Part shown: positions 1-13,278 of the stretch, piece by piece
Numbering within the stretch: position 1 is the stretch's first letter
Layout: the number at the start of each line of letters is the position of its first letter
Origin: Isoetes taiwanensis
Lineage: Eukaryota > Streptophyta > Lycopodiopsida > Isoetales > Isoetaceae
Direction of reading: 5' to 3'
Length of the DNA stretch: 64,000 bases
Assembly: GCA_021234155.1 (NCBI GenBank)
Contig: JAJEKV010000491.1
Location: 62,001-126,000, forward strand
Notes under the pieces: generated by a model
Told to the model about the DNA's origin: nothing
Seen by the model: only the letters and a program-made list of their open reading frames with translations
Databases searched by the model: none
Made by a program: the position numbers and the translations under genes

Positions 1-2020
1 GTTCGACCGACCGTCGGGGAAAGCGATATAGCGAGTTTGAAATCATTTGCTCGCCGTTCCGGGCCAATCGCCATAGCCAACTCCTCGCATTGTTACCTTG
101 CTTTTCCTATTCTGAATTTTACGTCTCACGCCCTATCCGCCATAGCCGAGCTCGGGCAAGGATGCTGCTTTATTCTTGTGGCTTTTTTGTTTTTAACATT
201 GGCGATTGGATGCCTTAAAGATGTGCTTGCCCGCTCTTCCGCAGGTCTCGGCATTGTGGCGGTGGATCGAGCACCGACCCGTTACTTCCGCAATAATGGG
301 TGGTAATCCGGGGTTTCTAAAGGCGCCCGCCAAATTTAAAAGTTGTTACGGCAAAGAAAAGGGGAGCGTTTGATCCGCGGCAAAGTGCTCAAGCAATCAT
401 GGCGAGGCAAACCATTTCTCACATTTACGGTTTATTCATATGGTGCACTCCTTTCTACACGATTCATCGTGCACTTTTAGAAGTTGAGAATCCAAAGATT
501 TGTTAAGGCATATTACGAGTTTCTATTTGGTCCGCATGTTTGTTCTTTGATGCATGTTTGTCTCGGGACCGGGATTCAAATATTAGGATTCTTTGCTCCA
601 ACAAAACTCGGCTTCATTCTCCACGGGGTTTTTAGACTCTAACTCATGCTATTTCAAATTTTCTTTTGAATCAACATCATAAGCTTTGATCATCGTTTGC
701 GCAAAAACAAAAACCCGGATAGCAGTTTGGAGCTTTTGTCCCCGAGGAACACCCAATGGGAAGTCAAAAGGCACATTCGACCGATGAAGGGATCTTTAAA
801 GCGGCATGCAATAATAGCCGACTCTCGATCTATCGCTACAAAGGGCAAATCGGTAATAAGAGCTTTGGCTCTGATGATTTTAAGTGTTCCATTTTTCTTT
901 ATTACGGCCTTTTAACACCATTCATTTGTGCATTATGTGCGGCGCTTTAGGAATTTGCATTCCAACCGGGCAAACAAAAGGCAACTATTGTGTCGGCTCT
1001 ATATTATGGAAGAAACTTGAATGGAGGTATGATGTGATCCAATAGTCAAAGCAACACTTGATTTAACACTTGATTTAAGATCTTCCTCTTTGAAAGATTA
1101 TGGAGCACATGATAGCTCCCTAGGAATCTTTTTAGTGGGTTTTGGTTCTGGGAAGGTTTTGTAACAATTTGTTTGGTTAGCAATGGCGGTGGTATCCAAC
1201 GGTAGGGGCGTTGTTTTTCAATAATCTCGGCATCATTGAAGGACCTTTCGTGTGCTCCAAGTTTGTTCAGAGGAGGAGCATAAAGAAGGAAGACGCTCCA
1301 TTTGATTTGCCACATATCCGAAATCCGTGTCCGAGCTGTTTTACTGTTTGCCTTCATTTAATAAAATTCCATGTTTCTCTCATTTTTTCTCTTTGCAAGA
1401 CAAATAATTATGTAGAGGTGTTAACATTGTTAAATAGTGCATTTGCTTTCTAACAAAATGCATATCACGGGTTGTAATAATATTTTAGAGATGGTGTGGA
1501 AACTTACAATTTGAGGTCAACATCTTCTATTAGATGTGATGGTGCATGAATGTGACTTGAGAGATGATGCAATCGATCTACATTTTTGCGAGCTTAAGAC
1601 CTTAATGTGTACAGAATTCGAGAAGCAATGAAGACTCTTGCAAGGGGTCATGGGTGTCATAGAAGGTGGAAATAGACCCACAATTACCGGATGCCATATG
1701 TCTCAATGCAATTAGAAATGGCCAAAGTAATAATTGGCTTTTGCATAATGAAAAGAGCAAGGAAATACTACCAAATTATGCTTATTAATTGGGAAATAAA
1801 TATAGCAACATGCACAAAATGCAAATTAGATGCAAACATCTTTGGTAATATGAGTTAAATTAGAGGAACAAAATCAAAAGCACACCTTCTAGGAAAAAAC
1901 AGTAGTGACAAATAAGAGAGTTGTACTCTTAGCCATGCTCCTTACAGAAACAAAAATAATATATTGATGCCATAAATAATGTAGCTCCACAATCCTATTT
2001 TGCATTAAACTTGAGTAAAC

Positions 2021-2059
2021 GTGAGTAAATAATGTGAGTAAATAATGTGAGTAAATAAT
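2021..2059 (+). repeat. 13-bp tandem repeat, three copies
   Basis: The unit GTGAGTAAATAAT occurs three times head to tail, with a degenerate fourth unit before it. The same array is present in the other Helitron copy near 8,222-8,262, so it was already in the ancestor of the two copies. Confidence 0.85.
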
Positions 2060-3666
2060 GCTCTCAATGGTGTTAACCGACATTCCACTCATAGATTTCA
2101 TGGGAAAAAGGCCATTTTAGAAGAGAAGTATTAGAAGATAAGTTTGCCCCATTCTAGCAAAGGGAAGCTTAGTGAACAATTGTAATCCAGAAAGTAATGG
2201 ATCTAGACATAGTTGTTACTATTGAAGAAGCGCCAAGCCATTTGATCATGGGTGAAATTGCAGAGTATTCTAGAGTAAGAACATGAAATTTAGTACTTAC
2301 TTTTTAAACAAACGAGCACATCACATTGAAAAATTATGCCAAAATTATAGAACATTGTTAAGACTAAGCATGGAATGAGGCATGGCAGCACCAAATGCCT
2401 CCTAAACTTGATTCCAAATTTCTTTTGAGATTAACACAAAATCTACTTATGGCTGCAACATTGGCACAAATGTAAATTTGGTCTAAGTTGATATAACACT
2501 ATGAGCCTCAAGAAAAAAATGTGGCAATTGAGAGGTTGTATTCAATGTGAATTTGGTCTAATTTTCAAAACCCATGAGAAATGGCTTAAGAAGAGACGTC
2601 ACAAATCGACGGTATATAAACACATGTGCTAGAGTTTATATTGGATGAAACTATTCTCACTCTATCTATCTACAAACACATGTACTAGGGTTTACATTGG
2701 GTGAAACTATAGTCACTCGCTCCAACTAATGCACGACAACTAAAGCACATGAACCAACCTTTGTATGGCATTTTGAGAATAACATTTGAGGATCATATTT
2801 CCTACTTAAAAAAAAAGGTTTCGTTGCCTCCCATATTCCTTATAAAACATTGGGCTCTCTCTTTGGAACGTGTCTTTTAATTGTTAGAATTCAATACATT
2901 GAGATCTTGTTGGTAGACAATTTCCACAATATATAGCAAGGCAAATAGCATCCAACACCAAACTTTGTCGTTTTAACAACATCCGATATTTCACATGTTT
3001 TCCGGAAGAATAAGGCAAGTAAAAACACACAAACTCCAACTTTCGGGCGAGAATGCGGGGCACACTTTAGCACGACATGGTGAGCTCCTCAATTTTCATG
3101 CTTGCTACCCCATGCACATGAGCATGGCATTGTCATTCCCAATCATACCATGACCCAAGAGCGTATATGACAAAACACTGGAGACGTGATAACTCTTGAC
3201 ACCCTTTAGGCATTTGGCGATATGGCGACCAAAGACATACCACGGGACCAAAATCAAAGACATACCACGGGACCAAAAATATTAATACATTGACGACAAT
3301 GTAATTAGACAATTTCAATAAGAAAAATAATGACAAAATCAAATAAAATCTATTTTTGTCAATATACATTTGTTGAAGTTAAGCGATATGGACGTTAACG
3401 GTCGAATAAAAACACATGCCAGGACGTTACCGGCAACGCCTTGGATAGTTTGCCAACTTTATCGTTATAAAGCATTGTTTTCTCTACTGATATCCATAAA
3501 CGGAAAGTTATTACATTGATGGTACTGCTATTACGTAATTTCAGTAATAAAAAATGACTACAAAGGTAATACTGTCCATTCTTAGCAATATCAACATGCG
3601 GCGATGTCAGAAGTTTCACATATGGACGTTAAAATTAAAGACCGGGTAAATACACGTAAGACATTA

Positions 3667-3696
3667 GCCCGGCAACGCCGGGCACACGTTTACTAG
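3667..3696 (+). other. Helitron 3' terminal hairpin and CTAG end
   Basis: Perfect stem GCCCGGC/GCCGGGC at 3,667-3,683 followed after nine bases by CTAG (3,693-3,696) and a flanking T. The layout is identical to the ends at 6,583, 19,981 and 30,959, which share the GCCC-GC-AAC-GC-GGGC hairpin. This defines one Helitron family present several times in this window. Confidence 0.85.
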
Positions 3697-6582
3697 TGTG
3701 GATTAAAATGCTTCAGATTTAAAAGTCTGACCTAGGAAAAGGCCTTGAAAACCATCTGCAATTACATCAAATCCTTGTATTTCACCTGCATAATACGAAG
3801 AAAGGCACATGTAAACAGATGCAGTAAATTATTCAAATAATCCTAAAGCAGACCTGTAACTTAGAAACCACCACCATAAGAACTAATGGAAACCGTTGCA
3901 AGTACAAAACAACAATTATTAAAATTGAAAGGCAACAAACTATTAAGAAGCATAGAAGCTATTACCATTAGAAGACCATATGATATGGCAGTATCAAGGT
4001 TGTTTGTTATGAAATACATAGTGTTCATCTGCATGGTTTCTAAAACATATGACCCATAACATATTTTCTTGCAAATAAAGAATGGCTATAAAAGATGGAA
4101 AATATACTCCAATGACGTTTAACAAAGAATAGATGGCATTGTGATATAACCTCAATGAAATGACATGTTATAGGTCGGTCAATCTGCATCCTGCCCTTGT
4201 TGTAGCTCTTGAAATTGCAAAAAATGAAACTAATAACTTTCCATCTTGTCTCGTCCACACTTCCAAATATTTTAATGCTTGCAAAAGAAAGAGCATATGA
4301 CTGCAATATAGCAGCTCCGAGCTCCATGGTTTCAATGCTATGCCTTGAGAATACCCTGATTGTTGTCACTTAACTATGGTCTCACTGTAAAATGGTAGTT
4401 GAACTAAAATTTAGCTCATTAAACCACCTATATTGGGCATAAATCAAATGCATACATACCTGATTTTTCCCCTCCAAACTTCACCACAGAAAAAAAAATC
4501 TCGCATCAGATAGGTGGCATATATTTTGCAAATGCCTTGACATATTTCTTTAACAATAATACTGAGCAATTTGTTTAAGACATTGCTTACATTGTTCATG
4601 GACATGTATTGGCAACTCTGCCTCAAGCACATGTACTCTGCAAACAAACAATAAGGCTTTTTATCTACAAACATATGTTTCAAGAAAAACGAATGAGAGA
4701 AAAATAAGGATATGTTTCAAGAAAAACGAATGAGAGAAAAATAAGGGTAACCTTTCAGAGGAAGAAAATCTGAAGATGTCCTTGGCAGTTAATCTACCAT
4801 TCAAATGGCTTGGCAGAATAGATATAATTCTTTAAATGTGAAACGATCACGTCTTGCTTGTTTCTTGCCACAACTCCTCTAGAGCCTACGAAATATAGCT
4901 CAAACCATGTTAGCATGCAGAATGGTCCAGAAAAATAGAAGAATGATTAGAAAATAGAAGGATGAATAGAGTCTGGATGAATAAACTTGATTTGCATGGA
5001 ATGGCCACCACAAAGCAATTTCAGTAAATTTTTATGCCTTACTTCTAAGATGGTCTACGCAACATTGCTCTCTCAATAAAATCACCTTTGCAATATATCA
5101 CCTCAAATATAAGGTCAGCTTTGCCAAAAACCTCAGCAATTGCAAACAATGAACTTCAAAAGCAGTGTTGCCTAAACCCAAGAAAGTTCTTATTTACCCA
5201 AGAGAGCTACAGAATGCAAATTTTACCTGATACAACCAGTAGCGGGCAAGCTTTAGAAGCCTTTCCCTTCAAAATGTCATAACCTTTTCTTGCAAGATGC
5301 CTGCACCAAAAAACGTCCATACATAAGCACAACAATATTGCTTTGGGAGTGTTTGAAGTTTTTTCTTTCAAGCCCGCCGACACAAAGCATTCATTCTCTT
5401 ATCCAGAATGCCAAGAAAGGCGGGGCAAAACGGAAACAATAAAGAAAAGTGGAGAAACCTTCGCGGAGGATTTTGTGCACAAGCGAGCATTACCAAATGA
5501 AGTTAATGAAATCAGAAACTATAATTACTATTGAAATGATAGCTTTGACAAATTTAGATGAAGCACTACGACTACAAATTAAAATGGAAGTACCAAAGAA
5601 AATAACACAGAAGCAAGCATTACCAAAAGAAGCCCCTGCCTCGATAAATAGAAACTCAAGACTCAGTCTTGTCCTTGTCGATATGCGTACAAATAAGAAT
5701 AGCGAAATAATAGTCCCCAAGGAGAAAACAGGTCTCAACAGAGAATCTTAAGCATTGATGACCTGCATCAAGAAGCAAAATTACAAAAACGCCGGTGAAC
5801 TTTACCTGCAAGCCCATTAAAAGCTCTGATATTTGAGTTGTAAGATAAAATCCTACAAACCCTGATCTTTGATATTAAAAAAACTAAAGCTGGCTCAGAG
5901 AAAATAACAAAGCAAGAGCAGGTCGCAGAACAAAGAATAGGTAGCACAAACCGTCAGGCTTAGTGTTCGGAGGTTCTGATATGTCATTCTCTTTTGTCTA
6001 GAAACCTGCATTCTTCAGCTTTCAGCGCTTTCATAGAAGAATTCGTGTCCATCTTTATGCCCGTAAGAAACGAAAGGGGCAAAATGTGTTAGCTACTCTG
6101 CATAAAACATAGAAAGTTACGCAGCCTTGTTCATCACAATGAAGAAAGCTAACCTTTCATATGGACCGTCAGTTTCGGCCATGCATTAATGAGAAATCTT
6201 TGCAAGAGCTCGAACTTCATTTTCGTTTCCGTATTGCAGAAGGCACTGCATTGTCTCCTGCAAGAAACAATAGCTATAATATCGAAACGTATTCAATCAA
6301 AGAAATTATAGACAGACCTTAGATTAACCTGGAAAACAGTGATCGATCGCCAAGGCAGCGCCATCGCTATTTTGCTACGAAATAACCAAAGAAACGTTTA
6401 GCCCTTGCCCTATCGCCCAGAAAAAACGCTTGCACAGAGTTGTTGCCTCGGCCGAAAAGGAAATACGGCCATCGGAAAAATAAAACACGAAGATGTAACG
6501 CCGGAAAAAGCGTAACATCCGGCGGCCGGAAAGGGGACACCGGCATCAGCCAAAACCCCCAAAAACTTTTTAAGTAAGTAGA
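3697..6582 (-). mobile_element. Probable second minus-strand Helitron abutting the first; 3' end not found
   Basis: On the minus strand this segment starts at 6,582 with TCTACTTACTTAAAAAG and continues for about 85 bases in close match with the 5' end of the neighbouring Helitron (10,460 downwards). It therefore looks like another Helitron 5' terminus placed directly after the CTAG end of that copy, a tandem arrangement known for Helitrons. No hairpin plus CTAG end of the right orientation is visible before the left Helitron copy at 3,696, so the 3' end is missing or very diverged. The body carries exon-like pieces of an unidentified gene. Confidence 0.5.
5060..6364 (-). pseudogene. Exon-like fragments of an unidentified gene
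   Basis: On the minus strand an ATG at 6,364 opens a 12-codon exon (MALPWRSITVFQ) ending in CAG|GT at 6,329. A good acceptor (TTCTTGCAG) precedes a second exon from 6,257, reading ETMQCLLQYGNENEVRALAK before a stop. Further exon-like pieces with splice borders are at about 6,050-6,010, 5,300-5,225 (HLARKGYDILKGKASKA) and 5,150-5,075 (VFGKADLIFEVIYCK). I do not recognise the protein. The premature stop and position inside a Helitron-like body suggest a captured, non-functional gene fragment, but a poorly modelled host gene is possible. Confidence 0.35.
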
Positions 6583-9500
6583 CTAGTAAACGTGTGCGCT
6601 GCGCGCTAATGTCTTACGATGTATTTACCCTGGTCTTTAATTTTAACGCCCATATGTGAAACTTCCGACATCGCCCCGCATGTTGATATTGCTAAGAATG
6701 GACAAGATACCTTTGTAGTCATTTTTATTCTTGAAATTACGTAATAGCAGTACCATCAATGTAATAACTTTCCGTTTATGGATATCAGTAGAGAAAACAA
6801 TGCTTTATAACGATAAAGTTGGCAAACTATCCAAGGCGTTGCCGGTAACGTCCTGGCATGTGTTTTTATTCGACCGTTAACGTCCATATATGCTAACTTC
6901 AACAATGGATATTGACAAAAATAGATTTTATTTGATTTTGTCATTATTTTTTTCTTATTGAAATTGTCTAATTACATTGTCGTCAATGTATTAACAGATT
7001 TTGGTCCCGTGGTATGTCTTTGATTTTGGTCCGTGGTATGTCTTTGGTCGCCATATCGCCAAATGCCTAAAGGGTGTCAAGAGTTATCACGTCTCGGTGT
7101 TTTGTCATATACGCTCTTGGGTCATGGTATGATTGGGAATGACAATGCCATGCTCATGTGCATGGGGTAGCAAGCATGAAAATTGAGGAGCTCACCATGT
7201 CGTGCTAAAGTGTGCCCCGTGATTTCACCGAAAGTTGGAGTTTGTGTGTTTTTACTTGCCTTATTCTTCGGAAAAACATGTGAAATATCGGATGTTGTTA
7301 AAACGACAAAGTTTGGTGTTGGATGCTATTTGCCTTGCTATATATTGTGGAAATTGTCTACCAACAAGATCTCAATGTATTGAATTCTAACAATTAAAAG
7401 ACACGTCCAAAGTAGAGAGCCCAATGTTTTATAAGGAATATGGGAGGCAACGAAACCTTTCTTTTAAGTAGGAAATATGATCCTCAAATGTTATTCTCAA
7501 AATGCCATACAAAGGTTGGTTCATGTGCTTTAGTTGTCGTGCATTAGTTGGAGCGAGTGACTATAGTTTCACCCAATGTAAACCCTAGTACATGTGTTTG
7601 TAGATAGATAGAGTGAGAATAGTTTCATCCAATATAAACTCTAGCACATGTGTTTATATACCGTCGATTTGTGACGTCTCTTCTTAAGCCATTTCTCATG
7701 GGTTTTTGAAAATTAGACCAAATTCACATTGAATACAACCTCTCAATTGCCACATTTTTTTCTTGAGGCTCATAGTGTTATATCAACTTAGACCAAATTT
7801 ACATTTGTGCCAATGTTGCAAGCCATAAGTAGATTTTGTGTTAATCTCAAAAGAAATTTGGAATCAAGTTTAGGAGGCATTTGGTGCTGCCATGCCTCAT
7901 TCCATGCTTAGTCTTAACAATGTTCTATAATTTTGGCATAATTTTTCAATGTGATGTGCTCGTTTGTTTAAAAGTAAGTACTAAATTTCATGTTCTTACT
8001 CTAGAATACTCAGAATTTCACCCATGATCAAATGGCTTGGCAGTTCTTCAATAGTAACAACTATGTCTAGATCCATTACTTTCTGCTGGATTACAATTGT
8101 TCACTAAGCTTCCCTTTGCTAGAATGGGGCAAACTTATCTTCTAATACTTCTCTTCTAAAATGGCCTTTTTCCCATGAAATCTATGAGTGGAATGTCAGA
8201 AGTTAACACCATTGAGAGCATTATTTACTCACATTATTTACTCACATTATTTACTCACGTTTACTCAAGTTTAATGCAAAATAGGATTGTGGAGCTACAT
8301 TATTTATGGCATCAGCATATTATTTTTGTTTCTGGTAAGGAGCATGGCTAAGAGTACAACTCTCTTATTTGTCACTACTGTTTTTCCTAGAAGGTGTGCT
8401 TTTGATTTTGTTCCTCTAATTTAACTCATATTACCAGCATGTTTGCATCTAATTTGCATTTTTGTGCATGTTGCTATATTTATTTCCTGAATTAATAAGC
8501 ATAATTTGGTAGTATTTCCTTGCTCTTTTCATTATGCAAAAGCCAATTATTACTTTGGCCATTTCTAATTGCATTGAGACATATGGCATCTGGTAATTGT
8601 GGGTCTATTTCCACCTTCTATGACACCCATGACCCCTTGCAGCAGCGCCACTGCTCTCGAATTCCTGTACACATTAAGGTCTTAAGCTCTGGCAAAAATG
8701 TAGATCAGTGCATCATCTCTGAAGTCACATTCATGCACCATCACATCTAATAGAAGATGTTGACCTCAAATTGTAAGCTGCACACCAGTCTCTAAAATAT
8801 TATTACAACCCAGATATGCATTTTGTTAGAAAGCAAATGCACTATTTAACAGTGTTAACACCTCTACATAATTATTTGTCTTGCAAAGAGAAAAAATGAG
8901 AGAAACATGGAATTTTTATTAAATGAAGGCAAACAGTTCAGACCTGGATTTCAGATATGTGGCAAATCAAATGGAGCGTCTTCCTTCTTTATGCTCCTCC
9001 TGAACAAACTTGGAGCACACGAAAGGTCCTTCAATGATGCCAGAGATTATTGAAAAACACTGCCCTACTGTTGGATACCACTGCCATTGCTAACCAAACA
9101 GAAATTGTTACAAAACCTTCCGGTAACCAAAACCCACTAAAGATTCCTAGGGAGCTATCATGTGCTCCGGTAATCTTTCAAAGAGGAAGATCTTAAATCA
9201 AGTGTTAAATCAAGTGTTGCTTTGACTATTGGATCACATCATACCTCCATTCAAGTTTCTTCCATAATATAGAGCCGACACAATAGTTGCCTTTTTTGTT
9301 TGCCTGGTTGGAATGCAAATTCCTAAAGCGCTGCACATAATGCACAAATGAATGGTGTTAAAAGGCCAGAATAAAGAAAAATGGAACACTTAAAATACTG
9401 TAGCCAAAGCTCTTATTACCGATTTGCCCTTTGTAGCGATAGATCGAGAGCTGGCTATTATTGCATGCCGTTTTAAAGATCCCTTCATCAGTCGAATGTG

Positions 9501-10460
9501 CCTTTTGACTTCCCATTGGGTGTTCCCCGGGGACAAAAGCTCCAGCCTGCTATCTGGGTTTTTTTGCTTTTTTGCTGCAAACAGATGATCAAAGCTTGCG
9601 TGATGTTGATTCAAAAGAAAATTTGAAATAGCATGAGTTAGAGTCTAAAAACCCTGTGAGAATGAAGCCGAGTTTTGCTGGAGCAGTGAATCCTAATATT
9701 TGAATCCTGGTCCTGAGACAAACATGCATCAAAGAACAAACATGCGGACCAAATAGAAACTCGTAATATGCCTTAACAGTGCTGGATTCTGAACTTCTAA
9801 AAGTGCACAGATGAATCGTGTAGAAAGGAGTGCACCATATGAATAAACCGTAAATGTGAGAAATGGTTTGCCTCCGCCATGATTGCTTGGAGCACTTTGC
9901 CAGGCAGATCAAACGCTCCCCTTTTCTTTGCCAGAACAACTTTTAAATTTGCGGAAGCGCCTTAGAAACCCTGGATTACCACAGATTATTGCAGAAGTAA
10001 CGGGTCAGGTGCTCTGATCCACCGCCACAATGCTGAGACCTGCAGAAGAGCGGGCAAGCACATCTTTAAGGCATCCACTGCCACGTTAAAAACAAAAAAA
10101 AGCCACAAGAATAAAGCAGCATCCTTGCCTGAGCTCGGCTATGGCGGATAGGGCGGCGGACAGAAAATTCTGTAGAATAGGAAAAGCAAGGTAACAATGC
10201 CGGAGTTGGCTATGGCGATTGGCGAACGGAACGAAGGAGCAGCTGATTTCAAACTCTGCTATACGCTTTCCCCCTGACGGTCGTAACGGCTGCGTTACCC
10301 ACCGCCTACCGCCCATTAAGTGCCCACCGCCCACCACTGAAAGAAAGAGAAAATGTCGCCGGAAAAAAGCGTTTTTTGCCGGAAAAAGCGTTACATCCGG
10401 CGGCCGGAAAGGGGACACCGGCATCAGCAAAAACCCCAAGAAACTTTTTAAATAAGTAGA
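6583..10460 (-). mobile_element. Non-autonomous Helitron, right copy, complete (3,878 bp)
   Basis: Minus-strand Helitron with both ends visible. The 5' end reads TCTACTTATTTAAAAAG from 10,460, flanked by A on that strand; the 3' end is CTAG at 6,586-6,583 with a partly decayed terminal hairpin upstream, followed by T. It is homologous to the left copy at 1-3,696 in inverted orientation. No RepHel gene is present. The two copies differ mostly by short clustered changes at CAG/CTG or CG sites. The sequence just left of it repeats its own 5' end, indicating a tandem Helitron junction at 6,582/6,583. Confidence 0.8.
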
Positions 10461-13190
10461 TGAGCGCTGGAGGATATGAGCCCTGGAGGCAGCAAACAAA
10501 AGATGCATCTGTTAGCAAAGGTAAGCATAGAGTGGCGTGCTACTATTTTTCGTATTCCTTCTAATGTACCAATGAAGTAAGTCGCACCTTCGAGCATTTG
10601 GCTACATTCTTGGGTGTTCTATGCATTTTACATTGTTTATAAAGAAATGAAAGTAGACTGGTTGAATCCCTCGCCTAGATCTTGTATTTTTGCCCTATGT
10701 TATCTGAAGGATTGTTGTTTTTCTTGCAGATGCCACAGTGCTTAGTTGATACGAAAGACGTCTTCCTATATATTCAGTTTCATCATCTGCATCTGGCCGA
10801 CTTTTGCAAAAAAAAATTTGAATCTTATCATTGTGCTCGCTATTTTTGTAATGTTTTTGTGCTTGCTACTATGCTATTAGCAAGTGTTGCTCCCTAAAGA
10901 ATATTATGAGAAATGCTTCCCTTTGTTTTTTCATCCTTATGAAGTAAAAAAATAATCTCCAGATGAGATGTGAAGCTGGAGCTTTTGTTTATCATGCATA
11001 ATGTTAGTATGTTGTTGTATCATTTTCGTAAACTAGAATATATTGTCTTGTCTTCTTCAAGATATATTAGCCAAGATGTCTTGGCTAATTTTTATTCGTT
11101 GCTAACTGATTTTATGACCGGTTTTTAAATTATAAGGATTGATATTAAGTTTGAAGGAAATTGTAGACGAGATTTTAAATTCTAGGATAACTACTGGTTG
11201 GTGTTAAGTTTATAGGAAATTGTAGGCTGGAATCACAACTTAGCAGGCTTCTCTGAAAACTATAGGAAATTTTCCTTTCATACATAAAAAATTTCCCGAA
11301 CCAAGCCGCCCATGTTTGAAATGGCTTTGCCTCGCTTTAAAAGCTTCCCTAGGCAGATTAACATGGTGGAATTGTTCTTAAGCATGACATCCCATCAGAT
11401 GAAAGTGAATGTATGATAATGAAGAAACAAAGCAGTTTACTTTATCACGCCTACTTTGACATGCGAAATGAACTTTCATCTAACGCTTCACGAACTAATA
11501 AAAAATTAGATCAACCATTACATCGACGTAATAGAACCTTAAATTTGAAGTCTTCAACTTAAAATCTTTTTCTTCTGGCTTAAAATCATGACATGTCCAT
11601 TCTAAAGATTCTTTAGTTCACTGATAAGCATAACCATTGCAATCATTTCCAATTTATTAGGTAATGATATAATGAAATGGCAAGTAAGAAATCATGCTGA
11701 TGAAATAGGAAACAAGCAACCATAAATCATTGACATATGTTCAAACTGAGGACAGAAAGTATAAGTTGATGTACAATTGCCATAGAAGTCTATGCATGCC
11801 TCCTTAAATACTACATGTCAAAAGAACTATATCAACATAGAAAATATCACGTTCGTACTTCTCCCTTCAGTTTAGGTGTCCAAAGACCAAGATCAGGCGC
11901 TCAATCCAGACTAGTCTCTCTCAAATCAATCAAAAAGGGAATCCACATTAAGATCGGGAGCTATAACCACAGAGAAACAGAGAAGAGCAATAAGCCTCGC
12001 GCGTTAACTGTTAAATGTTAAGTTGTCAGATGATAAAAAGGGTAGATGAATTGTTTGATGCTTCAAAGTTGTCAATGGAGCAATAGTTTACATGATTGGG
12101 GGAAGGTTTTGTTTATAATTGAAAATTTCCAATGGTTGTGAATGAGCTCTTTTTCGAAGGTATGCATGTGGGATAAATTGAATCGAAAGCAAGTCGTTTT
12201 CCAACGGAATGCCTGTGGGATAAACTCAAGCACTATTGTTTCCATCTGTGGCTGCTAGGATCTTGCCTAAACCGTCGGAATGAGCAAATAAAAGCACAGG
12301 AGAATGACTACAAAGATACACTTGCAGACTATTGTTGTGTGGAGCAGAGAAGACAGCCGGAAGTGCTACAGTTCTCGACCCGATCCCTTAGCTACAGTGT
12401 TTCAATGGTTTAATGACTAAGATTTGTTTCAATGGTTAAAAGTATCTATGGGAAGTTAAGCTAAATCAAAGGATTAGGGACCATAACTTGGCTCCTTTGA
12501 TTAGATTTGTGATCTTCATATAAATTTGCTTAGCTTCCATTCTTCCTTGAATATTAGAGAAGTTTGCATTATTGACTTCAACAAGGTGTCTTAAATTTTC
12601 TAGAAGGAAATAAGTTCTTGTTGACTCTCATTTTCTATCATTAACTTGACCTGGCACACATCCTTCATCAGTACTATAAGAGTATGCTCCGTCTTCCCTC
12701 TAGATTTCACACAGGCCTGCCCCAAAGGGGTGGTCTAGTTGCTCCCCTTGCTCACTCTCCAGCATAGCACCCTGATGCTCCATACAACAGTAAAGAACCA
12801 TGGCCTCCCGTCCTGGATACCTTGTTTGATTCCTTTCCTTAACCAATCTGACTGATTCAATGTTAGCTTATAGAACTTGATCTTCCCCTAGCTAGGAAGG
12901 GGAATGGTTTGACAGCTGGAAAATTCTAAAGCCCATGTGCATTTAAAGCGCAAGGGCAGACAGTGAAGCCACTATCTGCCACATCCACTCAAATCACAAG
13001 AGCCCAAACACCCGGTTGTGCATATGGCTTGTGAACAAAACCCCTACAAACAACACAAAAGCCCTGATATACAGCACCAGCTCAATCTGAATACAACTGC
13101 AGTGAGTGCAGCCTCCAAGTGCAGTGAGTGCAACCAAGAAACTAGAAGAGTGTAAGACTATTCAGAATTGAAAACCTTGCCAGGATAAAG
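10461..13190. other. No gene recognised
   Basis: A/T-rich intergenic sequence. Open frames here are short and show no family motif, no splice-bounded exon series and no transposon terminus that I can support. Confidence 0.6.
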
Positions 13191-13195
13191 ACCAC

Positions 13196-13278
13196 AAATC
13201 CCTAGCAATAGCACAAAGGATTCAAGGACACAAATGAACTAGAAATCCCTAGCAATAGCATAAAGGATTCAAGGACAC
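13196..13278 (+). repeat. 47-bp tandem duplication
   Basis: A unit beginning AAATCCCTAGCAATAGCA is present twice, starting at 13,196 and 13,243, nearly identical. No coding function is apparent. Confidence 0.8.

Larger units (their letters stand above)
1..3696 (+). mobile_element. Non-autonomous Helitron, left copy (5' end outside window)
   Basis: About 3.7 kb that is the reverse complement of 6,583-10,283, read side by side along almost its whole length. It ends on the + strand with a perfect 7-bp stem (GCCCGGC, AAC loop, GCCGGGC), nine bases and CTAG followed by T, which is the classical Helitron 3' terminus inserted at A|T. The 5' end lies before base 1. No Rep/helicase reading frame is visible, so the copy is non-autonomous and would need RepHel supplied in trans. 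Short open frames inside (for example 697-915 and its partner 9,390-9,614) are conserved between copies but match nothing I recognise; they may be captured gene fragments. Confidence 0.8.

Noticed and set aside
3133-7383. Paired frames (for example VGVCVFLLALFF...KTTKFGVGCYLP) in both Helitron copies
   Set aside because: Conserved because the two elements are recent copies; no domain and hydrophobic composition from A/T-rich DNA.
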